From contig NZ_JACHNX010000003.1 in NCBI RefSeq assembly GCF_014199595.1, positions 124,001 to 188,000 of the forward strand: 64,000 nucleotides of DNA. Direction: 5' to 3'. The stretch's first letter is position 1. Each line of letters begins with the position of its first letter. Below are positions 49,593-58,122 of the stretch, in pieces. The position numbers and the translations under genes are program-made. A model generated the notes under the pieces. It saw only the letters and a program-made list of their open reading frames with translations. It did no database searches and had not been told where the DNA came from. This stretch comes from Sphingomonas yabuuchiae (GTDB taxonomy: Bacteria > Pseudomonadota > Alphaproteobacteria > Sphingomonadales > Sphingomonadaceae).

Positions 49593-52250
49593 ATGTCGCC
49601 AGCCTCCTCCAAGACCCTGTCCTTCCTCGCCCTGATGGGGCTGGCCGAGGATAATGACGAGTTGCTGGTGTCGCTCCACCTGGGGCGTCTGAAGACGCTG
49701 TGCCGTACCTGGCCGCTGGCCGTCCTGCAGAATCTGGTGGCCGTGGCAACCATCTTGGGGGTCGATTCGCTGGGCGAGCCGTTGTCCCAACGGATCGAAA
49801 GGGCAGTGGCGGGCGGCCTGATGGTGGCGGCCACGCTGGTCTTCGGTTTCGTGCTGTGGCGCGGCGTCGCTCGGCAATGGCCCTTCTACCGGCTGAAACA
49901 ATGGCTGAGCGTCATGGGCCTGCTGGTCGCGCTGGCCACCGGGCCGATGCTGCTGATCGTGGCGAATGCGCATCACGGCACCAGCGGATGGGTGGCCGTG
50001 CTGACGCTCGCCTGCACCATGTGGGCGACCGCATCGATGCTGAACGCGGTGCGCGGCGCGCTGCTGGGCTATTCCTTCGGCTTCGCGTTTCTGGCGCCGG
50101 TCACGGCACTGGCCTGGGGCGTGTCGGTGCTGCCGGTCCTGGTAGCGGTCCTCCCGCCGCTGATCTTCCTGATCCTCAAGGCGCGCGTCGTCGGGCAGCT
50201 GGATTATGACGGCGCCCGCGACCGCGCCCAGGCCTTTGGCCAGGGGCAGCAGGCGGTGAAGATGATCGCCGAGTTCGAGGAGCATGGCACCGGCTGGTTC
50301 TGGGAAACCGATCGGCATGGGCGGCTCACCTATCTGTCGGACAAGGTCGCACGCGATCTGGCCGCCTCGGGTCTCGACAGCCGTGGGCAAGTGCTCACCG
50401 AGCTGTTCCAGATGGATCCCTCCGCACCCGGCACCGAACGGACCCTGTCCTTCCACCTGTCGTCGCGCACCGGCTTTTCCGATTACACCGTCTGCGCGGT
50501 GGCCGAGGGGGGAGCGGTGTCGGAACGCTGGTGGTCGATCTCCGGCCGACCGATCCTGGACAGTATCGGCCGGTTCCGCGGCTTTATCGGTTCGGGCTCC
50601 GACCTGACCGAGAAGCGCCGGTCGGAGGCGGAAATCACCCGCCTGGCGCTGTTCGACAGCCTGACCGGGCTGGCCAATCGCCAGCGCATGACCCTGTCGC
50701 TCGACAAGACGCTGAAACAGTCGATCCACCCCTGGCGCCCCAATGCGCTGTTCCTGATGGACCTCGACCGGTTCAAGGCGGTCAACGACACGCTGGGCCA
50801 TCAGGCAGGGGACCTGTTGCTGCAACAGGTCGCGCGGCGGCTGGAAGAGGTGGTCGGCGATGTCGGGCTGGTCGGGCGGCTGGGCGGCGACGAGTTCCAG
50901 ATCCTGCTGCCCGGCATCGATGCGCGCGACCGGCTGGCCATGCTGGCCGACCGGATAATTGCCGCGCTGTCGCGCCCCTATGACATTCTGGGCAACGAGG
51001 TCACGATCGGCTGTTCGATCGGCATCGCCATCGCGCCCTATGACGGCGAGGATTCGCAGACGCTGATCCGCAACGCCGATCTGGGCCTGTACGCGGCCAA
51101 GGGCGACGGGCGCGGCGTCCACCGTTTCTATGCCGAGGCGATGCTGGAAGGCGCGCGCAGCCGCAAGCGGATGGAGGAAGACCTGCGCATCGCCGTCGCG
51201 CAGGGGCAGTTCCGCCTGGTCTATCAGCCGGTCGTGTCCACCCGCGATGCGATGATCGTCGGTTATGAAGCCCTGCTGCGCTGGCACCACCCCGAACAGG
51301 GCAACATCCCGCCGTCGCAGTTCATTCCGGTCGCCGAGGATTGCGGCCTGATCGAACAGATCGGCGAATGGGTGATGCGCACCGCCTGTGCCGAGGCGGC
51401 GGGCTGGCCGCGGGAGGCGCGCGTGGCGGTCAACGTGTCGTCGATCCAGTTCGCCAAGCCGCATCTGCCCGCGCTGGTCGCGCAGGCACTGGCACAATCG
51501 GGCCTCGCGGCGGCGCGGCTGGAGTTGGAGATCACCGAGAGCGTCTTCCTGAACGACAATCAGGAATCGCATCGCCAGTTCGCCGCGTTGAAGGCGCTGG
51601 GCATCCGGCTGGCGCTCGACGATTTCGGCACGGGCTATTCCTCGCTCGGCTATCTGCGTCACGCACCGTTCGACAAGATCAAGATCGACCAGTCCTTCGT
51701 ACGCGGCGCGAGCAGCCAGGGCAGCCGCAATGCCGCGATCATCCGCGCGATCGTGACCATGGCCGACACGCTGGGCATGGAGACGACCGCCGAAGGCGTC
51801 GAGATCCAGGACGAGATCGAGATGATCCGCAGCCTGGGGTGCAGCCATATCCAGGGCTTCGTCTATGGCAAGCCGATGGAGGCGCCCGACGTCCCCCAGT
51901 CGATGCGCGAGCATGGCGGCCATGCCGAACCGGTCGGCCTGAAATCGCTCCGTCGCCCTCGGGTGAAGATCCTGCGCATCGCCCAGATCCTGTCGGGGGA
52001 TGCGACGATCGATGTCCGCATCCGCGACCTGTCGACCACCGGCACCATGATCGAAGGGCTTCCCCCCGCCTATATCGTGGGCGGGGCGGCGGTCGGCATC
52101 CGCCTCGGCGGCGACGCCCCCGTTCGCGGCTATATCCGATGGGAGCGCGAGGGACGGGTGGGCCTGGCCTTCGCCACGCCGCTGCCCGAGGATCATCCAT
52201 GGCTGGACAAGGCACAGGAGGAGGGGGACGCACGGCTTCGATCCGCCTGA
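49593..52250 (+). CDS. Membrane GGDEF-EAL-PilZ cyclic-di-GMP protein
   Basis: An 885-residue signalling protein. The N-terminus has four to six membrane segments (about residues 40-205), then a PAS-like domain (GTGWFWETDRHGRLTYLSDKVA). The GGDEF domain has an intact GRLGGDEF near 431. The EAL domain begins near 559 with YEALLRW and keeps NVSSIQF, LELEITES, ALDDFGTGYSS, KIDQSFV and ETTAEGVE, so phosphodiesterase activity is likely. A PilZ-like C-terminal domain (RIRDLSTTGTMIEGL, IRWEREGRVGLAF) could bind c-di-GMP. The ATG is chosen over a GTG 33 bases upstream; neither has a strong ribosome binding site. Confidence 0.92.
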   Translation: MSPASSKTLSFLALMGLAEDNDELLVSLHLGRLKTLCRTWPLAVLQNLVAVATILGVDSLGEPLSQRIERAVAGGLMVAATLVFGFVLWRGVARQWPFYRLKQWLSVMGLLVALATGPMLLIVANAHHGTSGWVAVLTLACTMWATASMLNAVRGALLGYSFGFAFLAPVTALAWGVSVLPVLVAVLPPLIFLILKARVVGQLDYDGARDRAQAFGQGQQAVKMIAEFEEHGTGWFWETDRHGRLTYLSDKVARDLAASGLDSRGQVLTELFQMDPSAPGTERTLSFHLSSRTGFSDYTVCAVAEGGAVSERWWSISGRPILDSIGRFRGFIGSGSDLTEKRRSEAEITRLALFDSLTGLANRQRMTLSLDKTLKQSIHPWRPNALFLMDLDRFKAVNDTLGHQAGDLLLQQVARRLEEVVGDVGLVGRLGGDEFQILLPGIDARDRLAMLADRIIAALSRPYDILGNEVTIGCSIGIAIAPYDGEDSQTLIRNADLGLYAAKGDGRGVHRFYAEAMLEGARSRKRMEEDLRIAVAQGQFRLVYQPVVSTRDAMIVGYEALLRWHHPEQGNIPPSQFIPVAEDCGLIEQIGEWVMRTACAEAAGWPREARVAVNVSSIQFAKPHLPALVAQALAQSGLAAARLELEITESVFLNDNQESHRQFAALKALGIRLALDDFGTGYSSLGYLRHAPFDKIKIDQSFVRGASSQGSRNAAIIRAIVTMADTLGMETTAEGVEIQDEIEMIRSLGCSHIQGFVYGKPMEAPDVPQSMREHGGHAEPVGLKSLRRPRVKILRIAQILSGDATIDVRIRDLSTTGTMIEGLPPAYIVGGAAVGIRLGGDAPVRGYIRWEREGRVGLAFATPLPEDHPWLDKAQEEGDARLRSA

Positions 52251-52334
52251 TCGGTACCGCCCGCACGGGCGGCGGCGGCACGGGCGGCGGCATCGGGGCG
52301 GGATAGGAACGCCGCGCCGCACGTTCGCGCCGTC

Positions 52335-52835
52335 ATGACCCCGACCACTCCCAATCCGGGCGCCAATCCGGCCCCCGCCCCCGCCCCCGCCCCCACGCCG
52401 GAGGGCGCATCGCGCCGGATCCCCCTGCTCAGTCTGGTCTTCGGCTATGGTCCGGTGCTGGTGCTGCCCCTCACCGCGCTGGCCGCCTGGGCGGGTATGC
52501 CGCTGGCCCTGCTCATCGGACAGATTTGGGGAGCGGCGATCCTGATCTTTCTGGCGGGCATCACGCGCGGCCTGAGTTTCTTCACGCCGGGCGGTACCCA
52601 TGTCTCGCAGATGGCGACGATGATCCTGCGCTTCTCGCTGGGGCTGCTGGCCTTGATCGCAGGGCCGTCGACCGGCTTCGGATTGTTGATCCTGGGCTAT
52701 GCGTCGATCGCGCTGACCGATCCCTGGCTGGCCAGTTGGGGCGGCGCGCCGGGGCATTTCGCGCGGCTGCGGCCACCCCAGATGGCGGTGGCGATTCTCG
52801 GCCTCATCGCGCTCTTCCTGCTCGTCCCTCGCTGA
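52335..52835 (+). CDS. Membrane protein, DUF3429-like
   Basis: A 166-residue protein with a Pro/Ala-rich N-terminal tail (NPGANPAPAPAPAPTPEG) and four membrane segments: LLSLVFGYGPVLVLPLTALAAWAG, LALLIGQIWGAAILIFLAGITRG, MILRFSLGLLALIAGPSTGFGLLILGY and MAVAILGLIALFLLVPR. AAILIFLAGITRGLSF corresponds to the conserved loop of DUF3429 (GAVILSFLGGIRWG in relatives). Function unknown. There is no evident ribosome binding site. It follows the c-di-GMP gene by 84 bases. Confidence 0.75.
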   Translation: MTPTTPNPGANPAPAPAPAPTPEGASRRIPLLSLVFGYGPVLVLPLTALAAWAGMPLALLIGQIWGAAILIFLAGITRGLSFFTPGGTHVSQMATMILRFSLGLLALIAGPSTGFGLLILGYASIALTDPWLASWGGAPGHFARLRPPQMAVAILGLIALFLLVPR

Positions 52836-52991
52836 TCCCGGCGGCCAAAAAATATTTTTAGGGACTTGCGCTTCCCGAACCCCGCAGACATCCGTGCGTC
52901 GCGGCTTTTGGGCGGCCCGAACGCGCCCGCCATTCGTCGCAACCAACCCCCGTCCTGCGCTTTAACCTCTTGCGGTGCTGCTCGGGATTTT

Positions 52992-53007
52992 CCACTAAGG
53001 ATTGTGG
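52992..53007 (+). promoter_or_regulatory. NrdR-box-like site upstream of nrdA
   Basis: CCACTAAGGATTGTGG matches the 16-base NrdR box pattern (CAC, A/T, A, then T, A/T, GTG) at 11 positions, and the flanking TT/AA extends the inverted repeat TTCCAC..GTGGAA. It is about 187 bases before nrdA. A second box at the usual spacing was not found. The 358-base gap has no gene. Confidence 0.6.
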
Positions 53008-53193
53008 AAGAGGTTGGGAAGGGCCCCAAGCACTGGTAGGATGAGGTCATGCCGAAATGCATGGCCGGATGCGGAGGAAGCCCCGGAATCGGGGATTATA
53101 CCTCCCTTCCCATCCTGATCGCGACGCGCCTGGCGCGCGGTGCTAGGGGCTGGATGCCGGCTCGAACGGAACAAGAACAAAGGAGCGGCATCG

Positions 53194-55119
53194 ATGATGG
53201 ATTTCAGGGATAGCCGGGATAGCGACATGACCACTGATATGCTCGAAAAGATGGCGGCGGATACGGCCCAGAACGCGGCGCCCGCCCCGACCCCGGCGGA
53301 CACCAAGTCGGTGCGCCCGCAACCCTATCCGGTCGAGGTCGACCATGCGCGCGACGCGCTGCTGACCGACTTCGGCAAGGAAACGCTGAACGACCGCTAT
53401 CTCCTGCCCGGCGAAAGCTATCAAGACCTGTTCGTGCGCGTGGCCTCGGCCTATGCCGACAATGCCGAACATGCCCAGCGGCTGTACGACTATATCTCGA
53501 AGCTGTGGTTCATGCCCGCCACGCCGGTGCTGTCGAACGGCGGCACCGGTCGCGGCCTGCCGATCAGCTGCTACCTCAATTCGGTGCCCGACAGCCTGGA
53601 CGGCATCGTCACCACCTGGAACGAGAATGTCTGGCTGGCGTCGCGCGGCGGCGGCATCGGTACCTATTGGGGCCAGGTGCGCGGCATCGGCGAGCCGGTC
53701 GGCCTGAACGGCAAGACCAGCGGCATCATCCCCTTCGTCCGCGTGATGGATTCGCTGACGCTGGCGATCAGCCAGGGTTCGCTGCGTCGCGGTTCGGCCG
53801 CCTGCTATCTCGACATCTCGCACCCCGAGATCGAGGAGTTCCTGGAGATCCGCAAGCCCAGCGGCGACTTCAACCGCAAGGCGCTGAACCTGCACCACGG
53901 CGTGCTGATCCCCGACGCCTTCATGGAAGCGGTGCGCGACGGCGCCGAATGGCAGCTGAAGAGCCCGAAGACCGGCGAGGTCCGCGCGACCGTCGACGCG
54001 CGGGCGCTGTTCCAGAAGCTGGTCGAAACCCGTCTGGCGACCGGCGAGCCGTATATCGTGTTCGCCGATCATGTGAACAAGAACATGCCCAAGCACCATC
54101 GCGAGCTGGGGCTGAAGGTGTCGACGTCGAACCTGTGTTCGGAAATCACCCTGCCGACCGGCATCGACCATAAGGGCAAGGACCGCACCGCCGTCTGCTG
54201 CCTGTCGTCGCTCAACCTGGAAACCTGGGACGAGTGGAAGGACGACAAGCAGTTTATCGAGGACGTGATGCGCTTCCTCGACAATGTGCTGCAGGACTAT
54301 ATCGAACGGCACGAGCCTGGCATGGAGCGCGCCGCCTATTCGGCCGGTCGCGAGCGCTCGGTCGGCCTGGGCGTGATGGGCTTCCACAGCTTCCTCCAGG
54401 CGCGCGGGCTTCCCTTCGAAGGCGCGATGGCCAAGTCGTGGAACCTGCGCATGTTCAAGCACATCAACGCGCAGGTGAACCAGGCGTCGATGACGCTGGC
54501 GGTCGAGCGCGGGCCGTGCCCCGACGCGGCGGATGTCGGGGTGATGGAGCGTTTCAGCTGCAAGATGGCGATCGCGCCGACCGCGTCGATCAGCATCATC
54601 TGCGGCGGCACCAGCGCCTGTATCGAGCCGATCCCCGCGAACATCTATACCCACAAGACGCTGTCCGGGTCGTTCGCGGTCAAAAACGCCTATCTCGAGA
54701 AGATCCTGATCGCGAAGTCGAAGAATTCGGACGCGGTCTGGAACTCGATCCTCGAGCATGGCGGCTCGGTCCAGCATCTCGACTTCCTGTCGCCGGAAGA
54801 GAAGGACACGTTCAAGACCTCGTTCGAGATCGACCAGCGCTGGCTGCTCGAACTGGCGGGTGATCGGACGCCTTATATCGACCAGGCGCAGTCGCTGAAC
54901 CTGTTCATCCCGGCCGATGTGGAAAAGTGGGACCTGCTGATGCTCCACTTCCGCGCCTGGGAGTTGGGCATCAAGTCGCTCTATTATCTCCGTTCGAAGT
55001 CGGTACAGCGCGCCGGTTTCGCCGGAAGCGGCGGCGTCGAGGCGGACAACACGATCAGCGCGCCCAAGTTCGAGATCGGTGAGACGACCGATTATGACGA
55101 ATGCCTGGCATGTCAGTAA
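53194..55119 (+). CDS. nrdA: Ribonucleoside-diphosphate reductase, large subunit (class Ia)
   Basis: Reduces ribonucleotides to deoxyribonucleotides with the NrdB radical; 641 residues. ATPVLSNGGTGRGLPISCYLNSVPDSLDGI holds the first redox cysteine, SNLCSEITLP the catalytic Asn-x-Cys-x-Glu, and the C-terminal redox pair is in DYDECLACQ. The N-terminus is a Pro/Ala-rich unstructured stretch that passes directly to DHARDALLTDFGKETLNDRY; there is no ATP-cone, so overall dATP inhibition through this domain should be absent. AAGGAG is eight bases before the chosen ATG. nrdB is 1.2 kb downstream. Confidence 0.95.
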   Translation: MMDFRDSRDSDMTTDMLEKMAADTAQNAAPAPTPADTKSVRPQPYPVEVDHARDALLTDFGKETLNDRYLLPGESYQDLFVRVASAYADNAEHAQRLYDYISKLWFMPATPVLSNGGTGRGLPISCYLNSVPDSLDGIVTTWNENVWLASRGGGIGTYWGQVRGIGEPVGLNGKTSGIIPFVRVMDSLTLAISQGSLRRGSAACYLDISHPEIEEFLEIRKPSGDFNRKALNLHHGVLIPDAFMEAVRDGAEWQLKSPKTGEVRATVDARALFQKLVETRLATGEPYIVFADHVNKNMPKHHRELGLKVSTSNLCSEITLPTGIDHKGKDRTAVCCLSSLNLETWDEWKDDKQFIEDVMRFLDNVLQDYIERHEPGMERAAYSAGRERSVGLGVMGFHSFLQARGLPFEGAMAKSWNLRMFKHINAQVNQASMTLAVERGPCPDAADVGVMERFSCKMAIAPTASISIICGGTSACIEPIPANIYTHKTLSGSFAVKNAYLEKILIAKSKNSDAVWNSILEHGGSVQHLDFLSPEEKDTFKTSFEIDQRWLLELAGDRTPYIDQAQSLNLFIPADVEKWDLLMLHFRAWELGIKSLYYLRSKSVQRAGFAGSGGVEADNTISAPKFEIGETTDYDECLACQ

Positions 55120-55142
55120 TCGGGCTTTGAGAGCATAGGCCG

Positions 55143-55271
55143 CCCTCACCCTCCCACCCGGCTTATGCCGGGCGGGCCCCTCCCTCTCCCGAGGGGAGAG
55201 GGGTGAGACGGTCTGATCCCTCTCCCTCCGGGAGAGGGAGGGAGCCGCGTAGCGGCGGAAGGGTGAGGGCA
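55143..55271. repeat. Inverted repeat cluster, family F (left of DUF559 gene)
   Basis: CCCTCCCTCTCCCGAGGGGA and CCCTCTCCCTCCGGGAGAGG with GCCGCGTAGCGGCGGAAGGG; the outer CCGCCCTCACCCTCCC pairs with GGGTGAGGGC. The right edge ends one base before the DUF559 start codon and supplies its GA-rich upstream sequence. A related arm is found right of that gene. Confidence 0.78.
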
Positions 55272-55272
55272 G

Positions 55273-55704
55273 ATGCGCCTTTACGAGAATCAACCGACTG
55301 GTACGGTTCCTCGCGCCCGCCAACTCCGCCGCGAGGCGTCCGAACCCGAACGCCGACTGCTCCGCGCGTTGCGTCAAACCTATCCGCATCTGAAATGGCG
55401 TCACCAGACGCCGCTGGGACCATTCTTCGCCGACATGCTGTGCTTTTCCGAAAAGCTGGTCATCGAGGTCGACGGCGACACCCATGCCGTCGCGGAAGGC
55501 TATGACGCGTCGCGCGAAGACTTCATGACGCGCGAGGGGTATCGGACGGTCCGCGTGACGAACGCCGACGTGATGGAGAATCTCGAAGGCGTGATGGAAC
55601 GTATCTCCTTCTCCCTGTGGGAGAAGGAAGGGGCCCGCGCGGCGCAGCCGTGTGGGAAGGATGAGGGTGTCGCGCTCACAAAGAAAAAGGGCGGCGTCGC
55701 ATGA
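55273..55704 (+). CDS. DUF559 endonuclease-like protein
   Basis: A 143-residue member of the DUF559 (Vsr/restriction-endonuclease fold) family. The core is RQLRREASEPERRLLRALRQTYPHLKWRHQTPLGPFFADMLCFSEKLVIEVDGDTHA, with the PD-(D/E)XK-type catalytic residues in FADMLCFSEKLVIEVDG, and continues FMTREGYRTVRVTNADVMENLEGVMERI. The C-terminal 30 residues (LWEKEGARAAQPCGKDEGVALTKKKGGVA) are encoded by repeat sequence like that on the left flank, so the natural protein may end near residue 115. It lies inside the nrdA-nrdB interval. The biological role of this family is unknown. Confidence 0.85.
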   Translation: MRLYENQPTGTVPRARQLRREASEPERRLLRALRQTYPHLKWRHQTPLGPFFADMLCFSEKLVIEVDGDTHAVAEGYDASREDFMTREGYRTVRVTNADVMENLEGVMERISFSLWEKEGARAAQPCGKDEGVALTKKKGGVA

Positions 55705-55772
55705 ACGACACCACCCTCACCCTTCCGCGCCCTGACGGGCGCTCCCTCCCTCTCCCACTGGGAGAGGGAGAG
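55604..55772. repeat. Family F repeat, right of and overlapping the DUF559 gene
   Basis: TCTCCTTCTCCCTGTGGGAG, GCGGCGCAGCCGTGTGGGAA and, further on, CCACCCTCACCCTTCCGCGC with CCCTCCCTCTCCCACTGGGA. It overlaps the last 100 bases of the DUF559 reading frame and ends at the DUF2171 gene. Confidence 0.65.
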
Positions 55773-55778
55773 TATTGC

Positions 55779-56030
55779 TCACTCAGCCTCTTCGAACTGG
55801 TCGACGGCGTTCTGGCCGGTGGCCGACAGGCGGACGGTGTCGCCCTCGACCTCGGCGACCAGGCCGAGCGGCAGGTAATGGTGCTTGGCGCCCTGCCCGT
55901 CCTGGGTCTGCGGGCTGTCGTTCTTCGTCAGCTTGATGCGGTCGCCATCGACATGATCGACCGTGCCGACATGGACGCCGTCCGCGCCGACGACTTCGGC
56001 ATGTTCCTTGATCTGGCTGACATCGACCAT
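55779..56030 (-). CDS. DUF2171 domain-containing protein
   Basis: An 83-residue protein with the DUF2171 pattern: MVDVSQIKEHAEVVGADGVHVGTVDHVDGDRIKLTKNDSPQTQDGQGAKHHYLPLGLVAEVEGDTVRLS. The PRC-barrel-like GxxVGTVDxVDGDRIKL and HHYLPLxLV are typical. The fold is a small beta-barrel; function is unknown. It is on the opposite strand to its nrd neighbours. Confidence 0.88.
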   Translation of the reverse strand: MVDVSQIKEHAEVVGADGVHVGTVDHVDGDRIKLTKNDSPQTQDGQGAKHHYLPLGLVAEVEGDTVRLSATGQNAVDQFEEAE

Positions 56031-56086
56031 CTTACGTCTCCTGTGTTGGGTTCGGGTTCGGAACGCGCAACGCTGGAAATGGTCGC

Positions 56087-56284
56087 ATGACGGGGGCGGC
56101 GATCATGTACGGCGTTGCCGCCCTGTTAACCGGGATCGGCGCAACGCTGTTGCTGCAACTCCGCACCCCCCGGTCGGAGCAGGGCCGTTACGCCCGGCTG
56201 ATCGCGGGCACCATGTTCGCCATGGGCGGAATCATTCTCGCCGGTTTCGCCACCGCTCTGCGCTCCTGGGCGAGTAGTGGCTGA
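56087..56284 (+). CDS. Small two-pass membrane protein, 65 residues
   Basis: MTGAAIMYGVAALLTGIGATLLLQLRTP forms one membrane helix and YARLIAGTMFAMGGIILAGFATALRSW the second, joined by a short basic loop (RTPRSEQGRYARL). No family recognised. It is 50 bases before nrdB and in the same direction, so it may be co-transcribed. Preceding bases give no strong ribosome binding site. Confidence 0.6.
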   Translation: MTGAAIMYGVAALLTGIGATLLLQLRTPRSEQGRYARLIAGTMFAMGGIILAGFATALRSWASSG

Positions 56285-56334
56285 ACCGGCCTTCACCCTA
56301 TCACCTCATTTGATTTGTATCCGGAGTAACCCTG

Positions 56335-57390
56335 ATGCCTCTCCTCCAAGCCTCCAAGCAGTATAAGCCCTTCGAATACCCTTGGGCGTTCGAGTTCTGG
56401 AAGCGCCAGCAACAGCTCCACTGGCTGCCCGAAGAGGTGCCTCTGGGCGAGGATTGCCGCGACTGGGCGCAGAAGCTGACCGATCACGAACGCAACCTGC
56501 TGACCCAGATCTTCCGCTTCTTCACCCAGGCCGACGTCGAGGTGCAGGACTGCTATCACGAGAAATACGGCCGGGTGTTCAAGCCGACCGAGGTCAAGAT
56601 GATGCTGACCGCCTTCTCCAACATGGAGACGGTGCATATCGCCGCCTACAGCCATCTGCTCGACACGATCGGCATGCCCGAGAGCGAATATGGCGCCTTC
56701 CTCGAATATGCCGAGATGAAGGACAAGCATGATTACATGCAGAATTTCGGCGTCGACAGCGACGAGGACATCGCGCGTACGCTGGCGATGTTCGGCGGCT
56801 TCACCGAGGGCGTGCAGCTGTTCGCGTCCTTCGCGATGCTGATGAACTTCCCGCGCTTCAACAAGATGAAGGGCATGGGCCAGATCGTCAGCTGGTCGGT
56901 GCGCGACGAGAGCCTGCACTGCGAAGGCATCATCCGCATGTTCCACGCCTTCTGCCAGGAGCGCCAGTGCCTGACCAAGGCGGTCAAGGACGACATCGCC
57001 GATGTGTGCCAGACGACGATCCGCCTGGAGGACAATTTCATCGACCTCGCCTTTGAAATGGGCCCGGTCGAGGGGATGAAGCCCAAGGAGATCAAGAAGT
57101 ATATCCGCTACATCGCCGACTGGCGCCTCAGCCAGCTGGGCCTGAAGCCGATCTATATGATCGACGAGCATCCCCTGCCCTGGCTGACCCCGCTGCTGAA
57201 CGGCGTGGAGCATGCCAACTTCTTCGAAACGCGCGCCACGGAATATTCCAAGGCGGCGACCCGCGGCCAGTGGAACGACGTCTGGGACGCGTTCGACACC
57301 CGCCAAAAGGCCAAGACCGCCAAGGCGGCGAACGAGGAGCCGGGCGAAACCGGCGACATGTTCTCGGCAGCGGGCGTCGCGGCGGAGTGA
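56335..57390 (+). CDS. nrdB: Ribonucleoside-diphosphate reductase, small subunit (class Ia)
   Basis: Holds the di-iron centre and tyrosyl radical for NrdA; 351 residues. The helix NMETVHIAAYSHLLD supplies iron ligands Glu and His (ExxH) with the radical Tyr four residues later. A second ligand set is SVRDESLHCEG. DVEVQDCYHEKYGRVF and EVQDxYxEKYG-type sequence is conserved. The C-terminal tail ends FSAAGVAAE. GGAG precedes the ATG. No ATP-cone is present in NrdB either. It follows nrdA after 1.2 kb of inserted genes and repeats and is closed by a terminator. Confidence 0.96.
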   Translation: MPLLQASKQYKPFEYPWAFEFWKRQQQLHWLPEEVPLGEDCRDWAQKLTDHERNLLTQIFRFFTQADVEVQDCYHEKYGRVFKPTEVKMMLTAFSNMETVHIAAYSHLLDTIGMPESEYGAFLEYAEMKDKHDYMQNFGVDSDEDIARTLAMFGGFTEGVQLFASFAMLMNFPRFNKMKGMGQIVSWSVRDESLHCEGIIRMFHAFCQERQCLTKAVKDDIADVCQTTIRLEDNFIDLAFEMGPVEGMKPKEIKKYIRYIADWRLSQLGLKPIYMIDEHPLPWLTPLLNGVEHANFFETRATEYSKAATRGQWNDVWDAFDTRQKAKTAKAANEEPGETGDMFSAAGVAAE

Positions 57391-57399
57391 TCTATGAGA

Positions 57400-57426
57400 G
57401 GGCGGGCTTCGGTCCGCCCTTTTTTT
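57400..57426 (+). terminator. Rho-independent terminator of nrdB
   Basis: GGGCGGGC, TTCG, GTCCGCCC and then a run of T, ten bases after the stop codon. Confidence 0.92.
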
Positions 57427-57459
57427 CGTTCACGCGAAGGCGCGATGGCGCGAAGAGGT

Positions 57460-57730
57460 GTGGTTCGCGCAGAGGCGCGGAGGGCGCGGAGGAAAAAAGG
57501 CAGGAGGAGGATCTCCTCACATCCGTTCAGCCTGAGCGTAGTCGAAGGCCACGGGATAACGCCTACCACACTATGAAATTTCAAGTTTGGCCTGCGGCCG
57601 TAAGGGCTGCGGGGAGAGGGTTTCCCTTGGCCTTCGACTGCGCTCAGGCTGAACGGAGATTGGGGAGCTGGCCGCGCGCCCAAATGATCTCTGCACCCTC
57701 CGCGCCTCAGCGCGAACCAACCTTCTTCGC
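57460..57730. repeat. Repeat-rich gap: families E and D between nrdB and HNH gene
   Basis: The 367-base gap has no gene. It contains GTTCGCGCAGAGGCGCGGAG at about 57462 and the inverted counterpart CCCTCCGCGCCTCAGCGCGA near 57698 (family E). Between them are the family D arms CCGTTCAGCCTGAGCGTAGT and CCTTCGACTGCGCTCAGGCT. The nested arrangement gives a large inverted structure. Confidence 0.72.
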
Positions 57731-57757
57731 GACCTCGCGTCTTCGAGCGAACCTAAA

Positions 57758-58093
57758 CTACCGCGCCCCCTTCGTCGGCGCGTGAAAGTCCGCCGGTTTC
57801 CCTGCAATCCACCGTAGGAACCGCGCCATCTCGGGATGCGCCCGCAACACCGCGAAGTCCGCGAACTCCCGCGCCAGTTCCCCATTGGAAAAGGTCGCAT
57901 GGATGGTCCGATGACAGATGGGATGGACCGGCACCGTCTCGCGCCCGCCTTCGCACTTGGGAACGGGGTGGTGCCATTCGACCTTCACCCCAAGCGGCCG
58001 ATCGCACAGCGCGCAGGATCGCGCCGCGGGTTGCTGCTCGATCCGTTCGGCGGCGGCCACCAGCCCCGCCTTTCGCTTCACCCGTCCGACCAT
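57758..58093 (-). CDS. HNH endonuclease-like protein
   Basis: A protein of 111 residues (from the MVGRVKRKAG start) with an HNH zinc module: SCALCDRPLG (first Cys pair), VEWHHPVPKCEGGRETVPVHPICHRTIHATFSN. The Cys pairs, the HH and the terminal CHRTIHA are the metal and catalytic residues. Such proteins are usually nucleases. A longer frame has an ATG at 58141, but that ATG lies inside the terminator hairpin of the upstream outer-membrane gene, so the internal start is preferred. No ribosome binding site is strong at either. Surrounded by repeats on its 3' side. Confidence 0.8.
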   Translation of the reverse strand: MVGRVKRKAGLVAAAERIEQQPAARSCALCDRPLGVKVEWHHPVPKCEGGRETVPVHPICHRTIHATFSNGELAREFADFAVLRAHPEMARFLRWIAGKPADFHAPTKGAR

Positions 58094-58122
58094 GCGCCCG
58101 ATATGGGAAGCGTGGCCCCATA

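Noticed and set aside
52250..52310. Short GGGCGGCGGCA tandem units after the c-di-GMP gene
   Set aside because: Two or three imperfect copies in GC-rich DNA; not distinguishable from composition.
49530..52946. 1138-codon frame antisense to the GGDEF-EAL gene
   Set aside because: Covers several sense genes on the other strand; no supporting motif.
53143..55485. 780-codon frame antisense to nrdA
   Set aside because: Shadow frame spanning nrdA and a repeat; nrdA is unambiguous.
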